Source: Polaribacter filamentus (lineage in GTDB: Bacteria; Bacteroidota; Bacteroidia; Flavobacteriales; Flavobacteriaceae). Taken from it: DNA of 64,000 nt. Below, one piece after another: positions 44,773 to 52,357 of the stretch. The stretch lies in contig NZ_MQUA01000014.1 of NCBI RefSeq assembly GCF_002943715.1, forward strand, positions 310,001-374,000, given 5' to 3'. The notes under the pieces were generated by a model. That model worked only from the letters and a program-made list of their open reading frames with translations, did no database searches and had not been told where the DNA came from. The position numbers were made by a program, and so were the translations under genes. Numbering within the stretch: the first letter of the stretch is position 1; each line of letters begins with the position of its first letter.

Positions 44773-46125
44773 ATGACTTTTAAAGATTTAGACTTATCAA
44801 ATCAGTTACACTATGCGATTGAAGATTTGCGTTTTGAAAACCCAACGCCAATTCAAGAGCAAGCATTTTCTGTAATTAGATCTGGTAAAGATGTTGTTGG
44901 AATTGCCCAAACAGGAACAGGAAAAACATTTGGTTATATGTTGCCAATTTTAAGAGATTTAAAATTCTTAAAAACGCAGCATCCAAGAGTTTTGGTGTTA
45001 GTTCCTACGCGTGAATTGGTTTTACAAGTTGTAGATGAAATAGAAAAACTGGCAAAATATTTGAATGTTCGTGTTTTGGGAGTTTATGGAGGAACGAATA
45101 TCAATACTCAAAAACAAGGAATTGCGCAAGGTCAAGATATTATTGTGGCAACTCCTGGACGTTTATATGATTTAGCGTTGAGCAATGTTTTAAAGCTAAA
45201 AACGATTCAGAAATTGGTGATTGATGAAGTGGATGTCATGCTAGACTTAGGTTTTAGGTTTCAGCTGATGAACATTTTCGATTTGTTACCAGAAAAAAGA
45301 CAAAATATTCTATTTTCTGCAACCATGACAGAAGATGTAGATGCTTTGATTGATGATTTCTTTAAAAATCCAGAAAAAATTTCTGTAGCAGTTAGTGGAA
45401 CACCTTTAGATAATATAGAGCAAGTTTCTTACAATATTCCTAACTTTTTTACGAAAGTAAATGTATTACATCACTTTTTAAAAGACAGACAAACTTATCA
45501 TAAAGTATTAATTTTTGTTGCTTTTAAAAGAAGTGCAGATTTACTTTTTAAACATTTAGAAGAGGTTTTTGGGAACGAGTTGTGTATTATACATTCTAAT
45601 AAAACACAGAATTATAGAATACGTTCTATTCGTCAATTTGATGAAGGTAAAAACAGAATTTTAGTTGCTACAGATGTAATGGCACGTGGTTTAGATTTTG
45701 ATAACGTTAGTCATGTTATCAATTTTGATACGCCAGATTTTCCTGAAAATTATATGCACAGAATTGGTAGAACCGGTAGAGCAGAAAAAGCGGGAAAAAC
45801 TATTTTGTTTTCAACAGAAAAAGAGCTCGAAAACAAAGAGACTATTGAAGCATTAATGGATTATAAGATTCCTGTTTTAGAGCTCCCTGAAGGCGTAGAA
45901 ATCTCGAAATTATTAACAGAAGATGAACGTCCAAAAGAAGATAGCCAGCAATCTAAAAACAGAACAGCTTTAGAGTTTGTACCTGGAGCATCTTTTCATG
46001 AAAAGAGCGAAAAGAATAGCAAAACCAATCAAGGAGGTTCTTATAGAAGAGAAATTGCTAAAAAATATAAGAAGCCAAAAACAAGAGGAGATAAAAACTA
46101 CAATTTACGTAATAAGAAAAAGTAA
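44773..46125 (+). CDS. DEAD/DEAH-box RNA helicase
   Basis: The 450-residue ATP-dependent helicase shows the Q motif (FENPTPIQEQA), motif I AQTGTGKT (45-52), Ia VPTRELV, motif II DEVD (151-154, a variant of DEAD), motif III SAT (182-184), and motif VI HRIGRTGRAEKAG. The basic C-terminal tail (RREIAKKYKKPKTRGDKN) would bind RNA. ATG 44773 fits the conserved start; an in-frame TTG lies 18 bp upstream. It overlaps the next gene by one base (TAATG). Confidence 0.95.
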   Translation: MTFKDLDLSNQLHYAIEDLRFENPTPIQEQAFSVIRSGKDVVGIAQTGTGKTFGYMLPILRDLKFLKTQHPRVLVLVPTRELVLQVVDEIEKLAKYLNVRVLGVYGGTNINTQKQGIAQGQDIIVATPGRLYDLALSNVLKLKTIQKLVIDEVDVMLDLGFRFQLMNIFDLLPEKRQNILFSATMTEDVDALIDDFFKNPEKISVAVSGTPLDNIEQVSYNIPNFFTKVNVLHHFLKDRQTYHKVLIFVAFKRSADLLFKHLEEVFGNELCIIHSNKTQNYRIRSIRQFDEGKNRILVATDVMARGLDFDNVSHVINFDTPDFPENYMHRIGRTGRAEKAGKTILFSTEKELENKETIEALMDYKIPVLELPEGVEISKLLTEDERPKEDSQQSKNRTALEFVPGASFHEKSEKNSKTNQGGSYRREIAKKYKKPKTRGDKNYNLRNKKK

Positions 46126-46490
46126 TGCAGATTTTAAAAGCGCAAGAATTGCATAATTTGGCAATGAATATCGTTGGCGAAAAGTTGCAAGAAATGGGGT
46201 ATGAGTTCCAAGCAATTAATAGCCAGCTAAAAAGACATCCACAGTTTGTGTTATTTAAAAAAGGAGAACCAACCATCTTTGTGTTGGTAAAAACATCCAG
46301 TAATTTGCAAAATCCAAATGAGTATGATACCGTTTGGATGGAAACTTTTAAAGAACATGCCAAAAATCAAAATGCTAAAGTATGGTTTGCTGGTGTGGGG
46401 ATTGCCAATGCAGAAAGTGTAGAAAGTCCGGTTTTTAAAGACCAACCATATTATGTTGCTTTTGATGATTTTGTAAAGATTTTGGAGTAG
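46125..46490 (+). CDS. Conserved flavobacterial protein translationally coupled to the helicase
   Basis: The 121-residue protein has no signal or membrane segment. It reads HLAMNIVGEKLQEMGYEFQA-like helix (LHNLAMNIVGEKLQEMGYEF), then FVLFKKGEPTIFVLVKTSS, a strand pattern loosely like a PD-(D/E)xK core, and KVWFAGVGIANAES. Its ATG shares the last base of the helicase stop, so it is translated with it. Relatives are sometimes labelled NADH-quinone reductase subunit F, but nothing here supports a flavin or iron-sulfur site. A link to RNA or nucleic acid handling is inferred from context only. Confidence 0.75.
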   Translation: MQILKAQELHNLAMNIVGEKLQEMGYEFQAINSQLKRHPQFVLFKKGEPTIFVLVKTSSNLQNPNEYDTVWMETFKEHAKNQNAKVWFAGVGIANAESVESPVFKDQPYYVAFDDFVKILE

Positions 46491-46493
46491 GTT

Positions 46494-46631
46494 CGTTTAA
46501 CGTATTTGTGTATGGTTAGTTGCGAGTTTTAAGCACCAAAGTTAGCAAATAAAACACAGATAGAAAGTCCGCAAGGACTTTCGTAAATTGGCAGAAACCA
46601 AGCAATTAATTATACACGGTGTTAGCAAACG
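46494..46631 (-). repeat. Foldable attC-like element downstream of the hydrolase gene
   Basis: The 138-bp stretch folds end to end: CGTTT/AAACG (46494-46498 with 46627-46631), AAC/GTT, GTGTAT/ATACAC (46508-46513 with 46612-46617), TTAGTTGC/GCAATTAA (46516-46523 with 46602-46609, one G-U) and a central GAAAGTCC-GCAA-GGACTTTC hairpin with a GNRA-type loop (46563-46582). In the direction of the hydrolase gene it opens with TGCTAAC and ends with GTTAAAC, which fits the integron core GTTRRRY. GTTAGCAAA also recurs at 46541-46549. The resemblance to attC is in structure; no integrase is seen. Confidence 0.55.
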
Positions 46632-46634
46632 TTT

Positions 46635-47834
46635 TTATTCTTCTTCAATTTTTTTAAATAGTTCAGTTTTTTCTCGTTCACTAATATCCTTTCTTGACAT
46701 AACTTTATTTCTATATTCTGTTTTATAATATTCTGACATTTTGAGATTATTGAGCTGATTATAGTATCCAATAAGTTCTAAATCAAAATCAGGATAATTA
46801 GGATAATACTTTTGCCCTAGTTTAATAAAGTCAATAGCTGTTTGAATGTCTTTTTTCTCATATCCAAAAGAACTCGCTAATGAAAATATATGAGTTAGGT
46901 TAGGATTTACCTCAAACCCTAATTTTTTACCTGTTTGTTCTAAATCAGATTTAAATTCCTCTATTGGCTTTTCGATAGTATCTTTTTTTAACTTGATATA
47001 AAACCAGTTATTTAGGATTGAATTATAATCAGCGTATGCGTCCATAAAAATAGAAGGTGCTGAAACCCAATAGTTGGTCATATGGTTAGCGTTTTTGCTT
47101 TCGGCAAAACGTCCTACAAAGTTTTTTGGCATTTCGGTTTTGGAAATATAATCAGATACATCTTTACATTCAGTTAGATATGTTTCTTCTTCCAAAGTGC
47201 TTCCAGCAGTAAAATAATAATTAAACTTATTAAGAAAATTAGAAGAGTCTGAAATATAAGATTTGAAATTCTCAATAGACAAAGGTTTATTATTGTAAAA
47301 TCCACTTAACGCAATTGCGATATCAATTTTTTTACTTTGTTTTGTGGTTAAATAATTGACTAAAAAAGCAGTCCTTGAATGTCCAACAAGAGTTATATAG
47401 TCGTTTGCTTTAAACTCTTTTTGAAGTTTTGGAATAAGTTCATTAAAAAGAAACCTTTCCATTCTTTCAATACCTAATAAAGAATCGTTTTTATTTTTCT
47501 GACTAGAAGTTAAGTAATACCTATTATTGCGATTAAAAGGCACTCCAATTATAATTGTTTCTGGTATTTGAGATTCATTAGTCAATAAATCAATTGAATT
47601 TATTATTTGAGGATACGTTCTTTCGTGTTGACTATCAAAAATTATTGTGATTGGATATTTTGTTGATTTTGCTGAAAAGTTAAATGTTTCCGGAATATGT
47701 AGGTTAAGACTTACTGTTTCTTTTAGAAAAACGGATTTAATTTTTAAGCTATCATTGGAATAACCTAAATAGTTTTGACCAAGTGTAATGTTTGTAAAAA
47801 ACAAAACAATTATTATAAGTTTTACTATTTTCAT
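46635..47834 (-). CDS. Exported alpha/beta hydrolase (putative esterase family)
   Basis: The 399-residue protein has a signal peptide (MKIVKLIIIVLFFTNITLGQ), then an esterase-D-type hydrolase domain: ITIIFDSQHERTYPQI, ETIIIGVPFNRNNRYYLTSS, and the nucleophile elbow LVGHSRTAFLVNYL (Ser about 152). A C-terminal helical part (about 295-399) may be TPR-like (FGYEKKDIQTAIDFIKLGQKYYPNYPDF, shortened here). The substrate is unknown; siderophore esterases and related enzymes share this fold. It is a lone gene between two foldable repeats, 16 bp after GTTAGCAAA and 3 bp before the downstream element, which suggests a cassette. Confidence 0.8.
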   Translation of the reverse strand: MKIVKLIIIVLFFTNITLGQNYLGYSNDSLKIKSVFLKETVSLNLHIPETFNFSAKSTKYPITIIFDSQHERTYPQIINSIDLLTNESQIPETIIIGVPFNRNNRYYLTSSQKNKNDSLLGIERMERFLFNELIPKLQKEFKANDYITLVGHSRTAFLVNYLTTKQSKKIDIAIALSGFYNNKPLSIENFKSYISDSSNFLNKFNYYFTAGSTLEEETYLTECKDVSDYISKTEMPKNFVGRFAESKNANHMTNYWVSAPSIFMDAYADYNSILNNWFYIKLKKDTIEKPIEEFKSDLEQTGKKLGFEVNPNLTHIFSLASSFGYEKKDIQTAIDFIKLGQKYYPNYPDFDLELIGYYNQLNNLKMSEYYKTEYRNKVMSRKDISEREKTELFKKIEEE

Positions 47835-47843
47835 TTTAATATT

Positions 47844-47903
47844 TGCTAACTATAATGATAAGGTGAGTTTTAATTCATTTTATCAGAAGTTAAACGAAGT
47901 TAG
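47844..47903 (-). repeat. Smaller attC-like hairpin upstream of the hydrolase gene
   Basis: CTAAC (47846-47850) pairs with GTTAG (47899-47903), and TGATAA (47856-47861) with TTATCA (47880-47885). Read in the gene direction it starts with xxCTAAC and ends in GTTAGCA, immediately before the gene. It is weaker than the downstream element and could be chance. Confidence 0.35.
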
Positions 47904-47949
47904 TGGTTTTTTTTGAGAAAGTCAAGTTTAAGAAATCATCTAAAAAAGT

Positions 47950-47977
47950 AAAACCCAACTCATTTGAGTTGGGTTTT
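47950..47977. terminator. Strong terminator after the OmpA-like gene
   Basis: AAAACCCAACTCA (47950-47962) pairs perfectly with TGAGTTGGGTTTT (47965-47977), serving the minus-strand OmpA-family gene that ends at 48000. A- and T-runs on both sides let it work in either direction. Confidence 0.85.
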
Positions 47978-47999
47978 AAAATAATGTAAAGTTTAAAAA

Positions 48000-48847
48000 T
48001 TATTTAGTAGCATCTTGCTCTAACAATTCAAAGAATTGATTTAATTTAGGCATGATAATAATTTTTGTTCTTCTGTTTATAGATTTATTTGCAGCAGTAT
48101 CATTTGGTGCTAAAGGAATATATTGACTTCTACCCGCAGCAATTAATCTTTCTGGTTGAACACCGTATTTATATTGTAAAATTCTTGTAATTGAAGTAGC
48201 TCTCAAAGCAGATAAATCCCAGTTATCTTGAATGATATCTCTTTTTATTGGAGTGGTGTCTGTATGGCCTTCAATCATCACTTCCATAGTAGGTTGGTCA
48301 TTAATTACTTTTGCAATCTTTTCTAAAACAGTATATGCTTTATCAGTTACATTATAGCTTCCGCTTTTAAATAATAATTTATCCGAAATTGAGATAAAAA
48401 CGACCGTTTTTTCAACGTTTACCTCGATATCTTCATCTCTAATCCCATCAGTTAAGTTTTTAGTTAAATGAAACTTAATAGCTAGATTTAATGAGTCTTT
48501 TTGAGTCATTGCTTCTCTAATACCATTAATGTACTTGTCTTTTTCACTTAATTGAGAAATAACAGTTTTAATATTGTCAGAAGAAGATTGTGTTAAAACA
48601 GTTAAGTTTTCAACTTGTTTTAAAGCTGTTTTTTTATCCTCTTGTAAATATTTTATTTGCTCTAACAAAGTAAAAACCTTGGTAGATTCTCTTTCATTGT
48701 CAATTAAACATTTTTGTAAATTTGCTTTTAGATCTACTAATTCTGTTTTAGATAAATCGTGTTTTGTTTCTAATTCAACAAATTTTTTCTTAGAAACACA
48801 AGAACTTACCAAAACAGCGGTTAATAATAATATTGATATTTTTTCAT
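48000..48847 (-). CDS. OmpA-family lipoprotein, apparent 1-base frameshift at the start
   Basis: The body is clear: a coiled coil (about 20-120) and a C-terminal OmpA domain that binds peptidoglycan (VMIEGHTDTTPIKRD, NWDLSALRATSITRIL, RLIAAGRSQYIP, NRRTKIIIMP). The long frame has no ATG; it reads back through VLVSSC (a lipobox) to ISILLLTA and then meets ATG 48847 only if the run of six A after that ATG were seven. With seven A the start is MKKISILLLTAVLVSSC, an ideal lipoprotein signal. As written, ATG-AAA-AAA-TAT soon stops, and the only in-frame start is a TTG at 48812, which loses most of the signal. A sequencing error, true mutation or slippage are all possible. Confidence 0.85.
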
Positions 48848-48935
48848 CTTTATATTAATTAAATTTATCTACAAATTTAACAAAATGTACCAATAAAAAG
48901 TGTGTTTAACAATAAATTGTGAAAAATTTATACAC

Positions 48936-48943
48936 TATTTTTG
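48936..48943 (+). promoter_or_regulatory. Candidate -7 box (TATTTTTG) of apbE
   Basis: TATTTTTG matches TAnnTTTG 20 bp before the apbE ATG. A TTG at 48917-48919 is 16 bp upstream, shorter than the usual 19-bp spacing. Confidence 0.4.
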
Positions 48944-48962
48944 TACAAAAATTAAGAAATTC

Positions 48963-49958
48963 ATGAAACTCAAAATAATAGTCGCTTTTCTTATCATTTC
49001 ATCAATTTTAATAGCATGTAAGAAAGAGGTTCAGAACAGGGATTATACGTTACAAGGCCTAGTTTTTGGGACAACTTATAAAATAACCTACTTAAATTCA
49101 GCTATTAATTACCAAGATTCGTTAGACAGTCTATTTTTGTTGATAAACAGCGCTACATCTACATATATTTCTACTTCAGATATTTCTAAAATTAATAATG
49201 GCGATACCACAATAGTTGTGGATGCTATTTTTTCTGAAGTTTTCGAAAAATCAAAAAGAATCTACAAAGAAACAGATGGTTTTTTTGATCCAACGGTTGG
49301 AAATTTAGTAAATGCTTACGGATTTGGGCCTGAAAATGAAAGAAACAATCTTACAGAAGAAGAAATAAAAGCGCAAATGCTATTTGTTGGTTTAGAAAAA
49401 ATTTCTATCAGTAAAGGAAAGGTAGTTAAAGAGGATCCAAAAATATATTTAGATTTTAATGCCATTGCAAAAGGTTTCGGAATCGATTTGGTTGCTCGTT
49501 TTTTTGATGAAAAAAAAATAGAAAATTATTTAATTGAAATAGGCGGAGAAATAAGAGCAAAAGGGACGAAAAAGAATCAGAAACCTTGGCTAATTAGAGT
49601 TGTAGATCCAGCAAGTGCAAAGGAAAATGGAGGTTTCAAAAATATTAACCTTTCTAATAAATCAATGGCAACTTCCGGGAATTATAGAAAGTTTAGAATT
49701 GCTGATGATGGAAAAAAATATGTACACACCATAAATCCTAAAACGGGTTTTGCAACAGAAAGTAATTTATTAAGTGCTTCTGTAATTGCAAGTAAAGATT
49801 GCGCAGATGTTGACGCCTATGCAACTGCTTTTATGGCAATGGGTTTAGAAAAAACGAAGGAGTTTTTAAAAAAACATCCTGAAATAGAAGTGATCCTTTT
49901 ATTTTCTAATACAGAAGGACGTGTTGAAGAATATGCAACATATACATTTCATCAATAA
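48963..49958 (+). CDS. apbE: FAD:protein FMN transferase (ApbE) lipoprotein
   Basis: ApbE attaches FMN to Thr residues of Na+-translocating NADH dehydrogenase and related proteins in the periplasm. The 331-residue protein has a lipoprotein signal (VAFLIISSILIAC), VFGTTYKITYL, the TDGFFDPTVGNLVNAYGFGP motif, KIYLDFNAIAKGFGID, the GGEIRAKGTK loop and KYVHTINPKTGFATES with metal-binding Asp later (DCADVDAYATAFMAMG). ATG 48963 is preferred over an upstream TTG-type start because the signal peptide begins there. Confidence 0.94.
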   Translation: MKLKIIVAFLIISSILIACKKEVQNRDYTLQGLVFGTTYKITYLNSAINYQDSLDSLFLLINSATSTYISTSDISKINNGDTTIVVDAIFSEVFEKSKRIYKETDGFFDPTVGNLVNAYGFGPENERNNLTEEEIKAQMLFVGLEKISISKGKVVKEDPKIYLDFNAIAKGFGIDLVARFFDEKKIENYLIEIGGEIRAKGTKKNQKPWLIRVVDPASAKENGGFKNINLSNKSMATSGNYRKFRIADDGKKYVHTINPKTGFATESNLLSASVIASKDCADVDAYATAFMAMGLEKTKEFLKKHPEIEVILLFSNTEGRVEEYATYTFHQ

Positions 49959-49961
49959 ATT

Positions 49962-50732
49962 TTATTCTTTGTAACAAACAGGAAGAATTTCGTTCTTCAT
50001 TAAGCAAAATCGTTCTAGTTTTTCTGGAGCGATTTTTTTTGTATAATCAACTTCATCCACTTTAAAACCTACAGAACGCAGTTTGTTAAAATAATCTTTG
50101 CCATAAATACGCACATGATCATATTGACCAAAAATTTTAGCACGTTCTTTTCTATCGGTAATAGAATCGTTTTCAAAAGTGGTTTCTTTGGTAATGTCTT
50201 GCGGAATTTGAAAAATACCAAATCCGCCTTTTTTCATTACTCTAAACAGTTCTTGCATTGCTTTTGTGTCATCAGAAATATGCTCTAAAACATGATTACA
50301 AAAAACAACATCAAAAGAGTTATCTTCAAAAGGTAAGTCGCAAATATCTGCTTTTACATCTGCAATTGGGGATTCTAAATCTGATGTTAAATAATCAAGA
50401 TTTTTTTGTTTTCTAAAAATGTTTAAAAAACATTGTTCAGGTGCAATGTGTAAGGTTTTTAGTCTCCTATCTGATGTAAAAAAATCAGTTTCATCCTTTA
50501 GAAAAAGCCACATCAATCGATGTCTTTCTAGTGATAAAGTTGACGGAGAAAGTGCATTTTCTCTTTGTTTTCTATATCCGTAAGGTAAAAATTTACGAAA
50601 ACTTTTCCCGTCTATTGGATCGGTAAACTTATTGCCTTTTAAAGAAAGTGCAATTATTGGACGCACTAAATAACTAGCTTTAATTAGCCAAGGTCTAGGG
50701 ATGGTATTTAATACGGATTTGAAGATTTTCAT
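49962..50732 (-). CDS. Class I SAM-dependent methyltransferase
   Basis: The 256-residue protein has LHIAPEQCFLNIFR, LTSDLESPIADVKADICDLPFEDNSFDVVFCNHVLEHISDD in parts (SAM motifs at about residues 98-150), and FRVMKKGGFGIFQIPQD. The leading RPWLIKASYLVRPI segment is basic and hydrophobic, so it may sit at the membrane. The FLPYGYRKQRENALSPSTLSLERHRL region recalls enzymes of polysaccharide or lipid modification; the substrate is unknown. ATG 50732 is taken as start. It is convergent with apbE, 3 bp apart. Confidence 0.85.
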   Translation of the reverse strand: MKIFKSVLNTIPRPWLIKASYLVRPIIALSLKGNKFTDPIDGKSFRKFLPYGYRKQRENALSPSTLSLERHRLMWLFLKDETDFFTSDRRLKTLHIAPEQCFLNIFRKQKNLDYLTSDLESPIADVKADICDLPFEDNSFDVVFCNHVLEHISDDTKAMQELFRVMKKGGFGIFQIPQDITKETTFENDSITDRKERAKIFGQYDHVRIYGKDYFNKLRSVGFKVDEVDYTKKIAPEKLERFCLMKNEILPVCYKE

Positions 50733-50753
50733 AGTTGTTACACAGCGGTTTTT

Positions 50754-50777
50754 TGACACGGATTTCACTGATTTTCA
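50754..50777 (+). repeat. Left 24-bp inverted end of the GxxExxY unit
   Basis: It begins TGACACGGATTTCACTGAT and its reverse complement recurs at 51195-51218 with 3 differences. The GxxExxY gene lies between. Confidence 0.7.
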
Positions 50778-50786
50778 CTGATAATA

Positions 50787-51161
50787 TTATAAGATAACTC
50801 GTTTATATTTTAAACTACCTTCACCAAAATTGATTAGTAAACCAATTTTTAATTTAGAAACGGCTAAATAATTTAATGTTTGTTTTACATGCGAAGATGT
50901 CAGACAATGAATTGCTTTTATTTCTAAAACTATGGTATCATTAATTATAAAATCAGCCCTGTATTTATGAGGAAGAATATTTCCTTTATAACTGATATTA
51001 AATTTTTGTTCTTTTGAATATTTAATATTATTATCAATAAATTCTATTTCTAAAGCGTCACTATAAACAACTTCGCTAAAACCTTTACCTAATTGATTGT
51101 GAACTTCCATACAGATTCCAATTATCTTAAATGTATCTTCTTTATATAATAGAGTATTCAT
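50787..51161 (-). CDS. GxxExxY-family protein
   Basis: The 124-residue protein has GICMEVHNQLGKGFSEVVY, the family motif (G-KGF-SE-VY), then YKGNILPHKYRADFIINDTIVLEIKAI, a PD-(D/E)xK nuclease-like core (D in RADF, E-x-K in LEIKA), and NYLAVSKLKIGLLINFG. These proteins are widespread, often many copies per genome, with no proven function. It sits between 24-bp inverted repeats (50754-50777 and 51195-51218), which suggests a small mobile unit of 465 bp. Confidence 0.9.
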   Translation of the reverse strand: MNTLLYKEDTFKIIGICMEVHNQLGKGFSEVVYSDALEIEFIDNNIKYSKEQKFNISYKGNILPHKYRADFIINDTIVLEIKAIHCLTSSHVKQTLNYLAVSKLKIGLLINFGEGSLKYKRVIL

Positions 51162-51194
51162 AATATTATAATTTGATAAATTTTCTTTAATCCT

Positions 51195-51218
51195 TGAAGA
51201 TCAGTGAAATATGTGTCA
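51195..51218 (-). repeat. Right 24-bp inverted end of the GxxExxY unit
   Basis: On the minus strand it reads TGACACATATTTCACTGAT..., matching the left end. The plus strand reads TGAAGATCAGTGAAATATGT and on. Confidence 0.7.
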
Positions 51219-51322
51219 TTTTTTTTTAAGTAATTTTGTGATACTCCATAATTTCTCTGTGAAGCTCCTGAACGGTGTTAATTAAATAACTTAGAAGAAT
51301 CTTTATTTAATTATTTTTAATT

Positions 51323-51383
51323 CGTGAAAATCCGTGAAATCCTTGTCAAAATTTTAATTGCATCTCATTGAAATCCATATCAA
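51323..51383 (-). repeat. Two further copies of the TGACACGGATTTCAC repeat
   Basis: On the minus strand 51323-51348 reads TGACAAGGATTTCACGGATT and 51367-51383 reads TGATATGGATTTCAATGAG. Both are close to the ends of the GxxExxY unit and lie between it and map. Confidence 0.6.
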
Positions 51384-51386
51384 AAT

Positions 51387-52190
51387 CTAATTCCGAAACT
51401 CATCCTCAATATCAGTAACAATCCCCAATGCCTCATTCACATATTTAAAAGTCGATAAAAGCTCTGGTTTACCATTCACAATGGCTACATCATGTTCAAA
51501 ATGAGCCGAAGGTTTATTATCTAAAGTAGTAATGGTCCAACCATCAGAATGCTGTCTTATTCTATGAGTTCCTAAGTTTGTCATCGGTTCAATGGCAACA
51601 ACCATTCCTTCTACAAATTTCTTTCCTCTTCCTCTTGTTCCGTAATTTGGCATTTCTGGATCTTCGTGCATTTCTCGTCCTAAACCATGACCAACAAGTT
51701 CTCTTACAACTCCGTAACCATGTTTTTCCGTAAAATCCTGAATTGCAAAACCAACATCGCCAACTCTATTACCCGCTTTAAACTCTCTGATGCCAACATA
51801 TAAACTTTCTTTGGTAACTTCTAATAATTTTTGAACTTCCAAATCAATTTCTCCGATGGCAAAAGTGTACGCATGATCGCCATAAAAACCGTTTTTTAAA
51901 GCGCCACAATCAATGGATATAATATCTCCTTCAATTAGAGGGTTTTTATTCGGTATTCCGTGAACAATTTGAGAATTCGGACTCATACAAAGGGTGTTTG
52001 GAAAATCATACAAACCTAAAAAACCCGGAATAGCTCCTTGTTCTCTTATAAATTCTTCGGCAAGTTTGTCTAAATATAAAGTAGAAACGCCAGGTTTTAC
52101 CTCTTTTGCAAGCATTCCTAATGTTCTAGAAACTACCAATGCACTTTCGCGCATAATTTCTATTTCTTCTCTGGTTTTGATCTTTATCAT
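51387..52190 (-). CDS. map: Type I methionyl aminopeptidase
   Basis: Map removes the initiator Met from new proteins. The five metal ligands are visible: Asp94 (ISIDCGA), Asp105 (GDHAYTF), His168 (VGHGLGREMHE), Glu201 (VAIEPM) and Glu232 (HFEHDVAI). The 267 residues match the basic bacterial type without extension. A minus-strand TAACTTTG box lies at 52208-52215, about 20 bp upstream. Confidence 0.96.
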   Translation of the reverse strand: MIKIKTREEIEIMRESALVVSRTLGMLAKEVKPGVSTLYLDKLAEEFIREQGAIPGFLGLYDFPNTLCMSPNSQIVHGIPNKNPLIEGDIISIDCGALKNGFYGDHAYTFAIGEIDLEVQKLLEVTKESLYVGIREFKAGNRVGDVGFAIQDFTEKHGYGVVRELVGHGLGREMHEDPEMPNYGTRGRGKKFVEGMVVAIEPMTNLGTHRIRQHSDGWTITTLDNKPSAHFEHDVAIVNGKPELLSTFKYVNEALGIVTDIEDEFRN

Positions 52191-52207
52191 TATAAAAAAT
52201 TGAATCG

Positions 52208-52215
52208 CAAAGTTA
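52208..52215 (-). promoter_or_regulatory. Candidate -7 box (TAACTTTG) of map
   Basis: The minus-strand octamer fits TAnnTTTG and sits 18 bp before the map ATG. No clear -33 box was found. Confidence 0.45.
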
Positions 52216-52282
52216 CTATTAATTATTAGGAATTAATTTTCTTGATCAAACAATGGTGCATAAAACGGCTTAAAAAAAATAG

Positions 52283-52332
52283 GACACGAATTTCACAGAT
52301 TTTTTTCTGTGTTCATCTGTGAAATCAGTATC
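52283..52332. repeat. Inverted pair of GATTTCACAGAT-type repeats
   Basis: GACACGAATTTCACAGAT (52283-52300) faces the reverse complement of GATACTGATTTCACAGAT (52315-52332), forming a stem across a short loop. The words match the ends of the GxxExxY unit 1.1 kb away, but no gene lies between them, so it may be an empty or collapsed unit. Confidence 0.55.
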
Positions 52333-52357
52333 AAAAAAATACTTGAAATTAAATAAA

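Noticed and set aside
46125..46490. Na+-translocating NADH-quinone reductase subunit F
   Set aside because: The protein is only 121 residues and has no ferredoxin or flavin-binding motif, so that name would be unsupported.
46494..46631. Calling the folded element a true integron attC site
   Set aside because: One core deviates from RYYYAAC, and no integrase is in the window; kept only as attC-like.
48812..48847. Accepting TTG 48812 as the real start of the OmpA-family protein
   Set aside because: It would drop most of a perfect lipoprotein signal that is in frame upstream and misses an ATG by one base.
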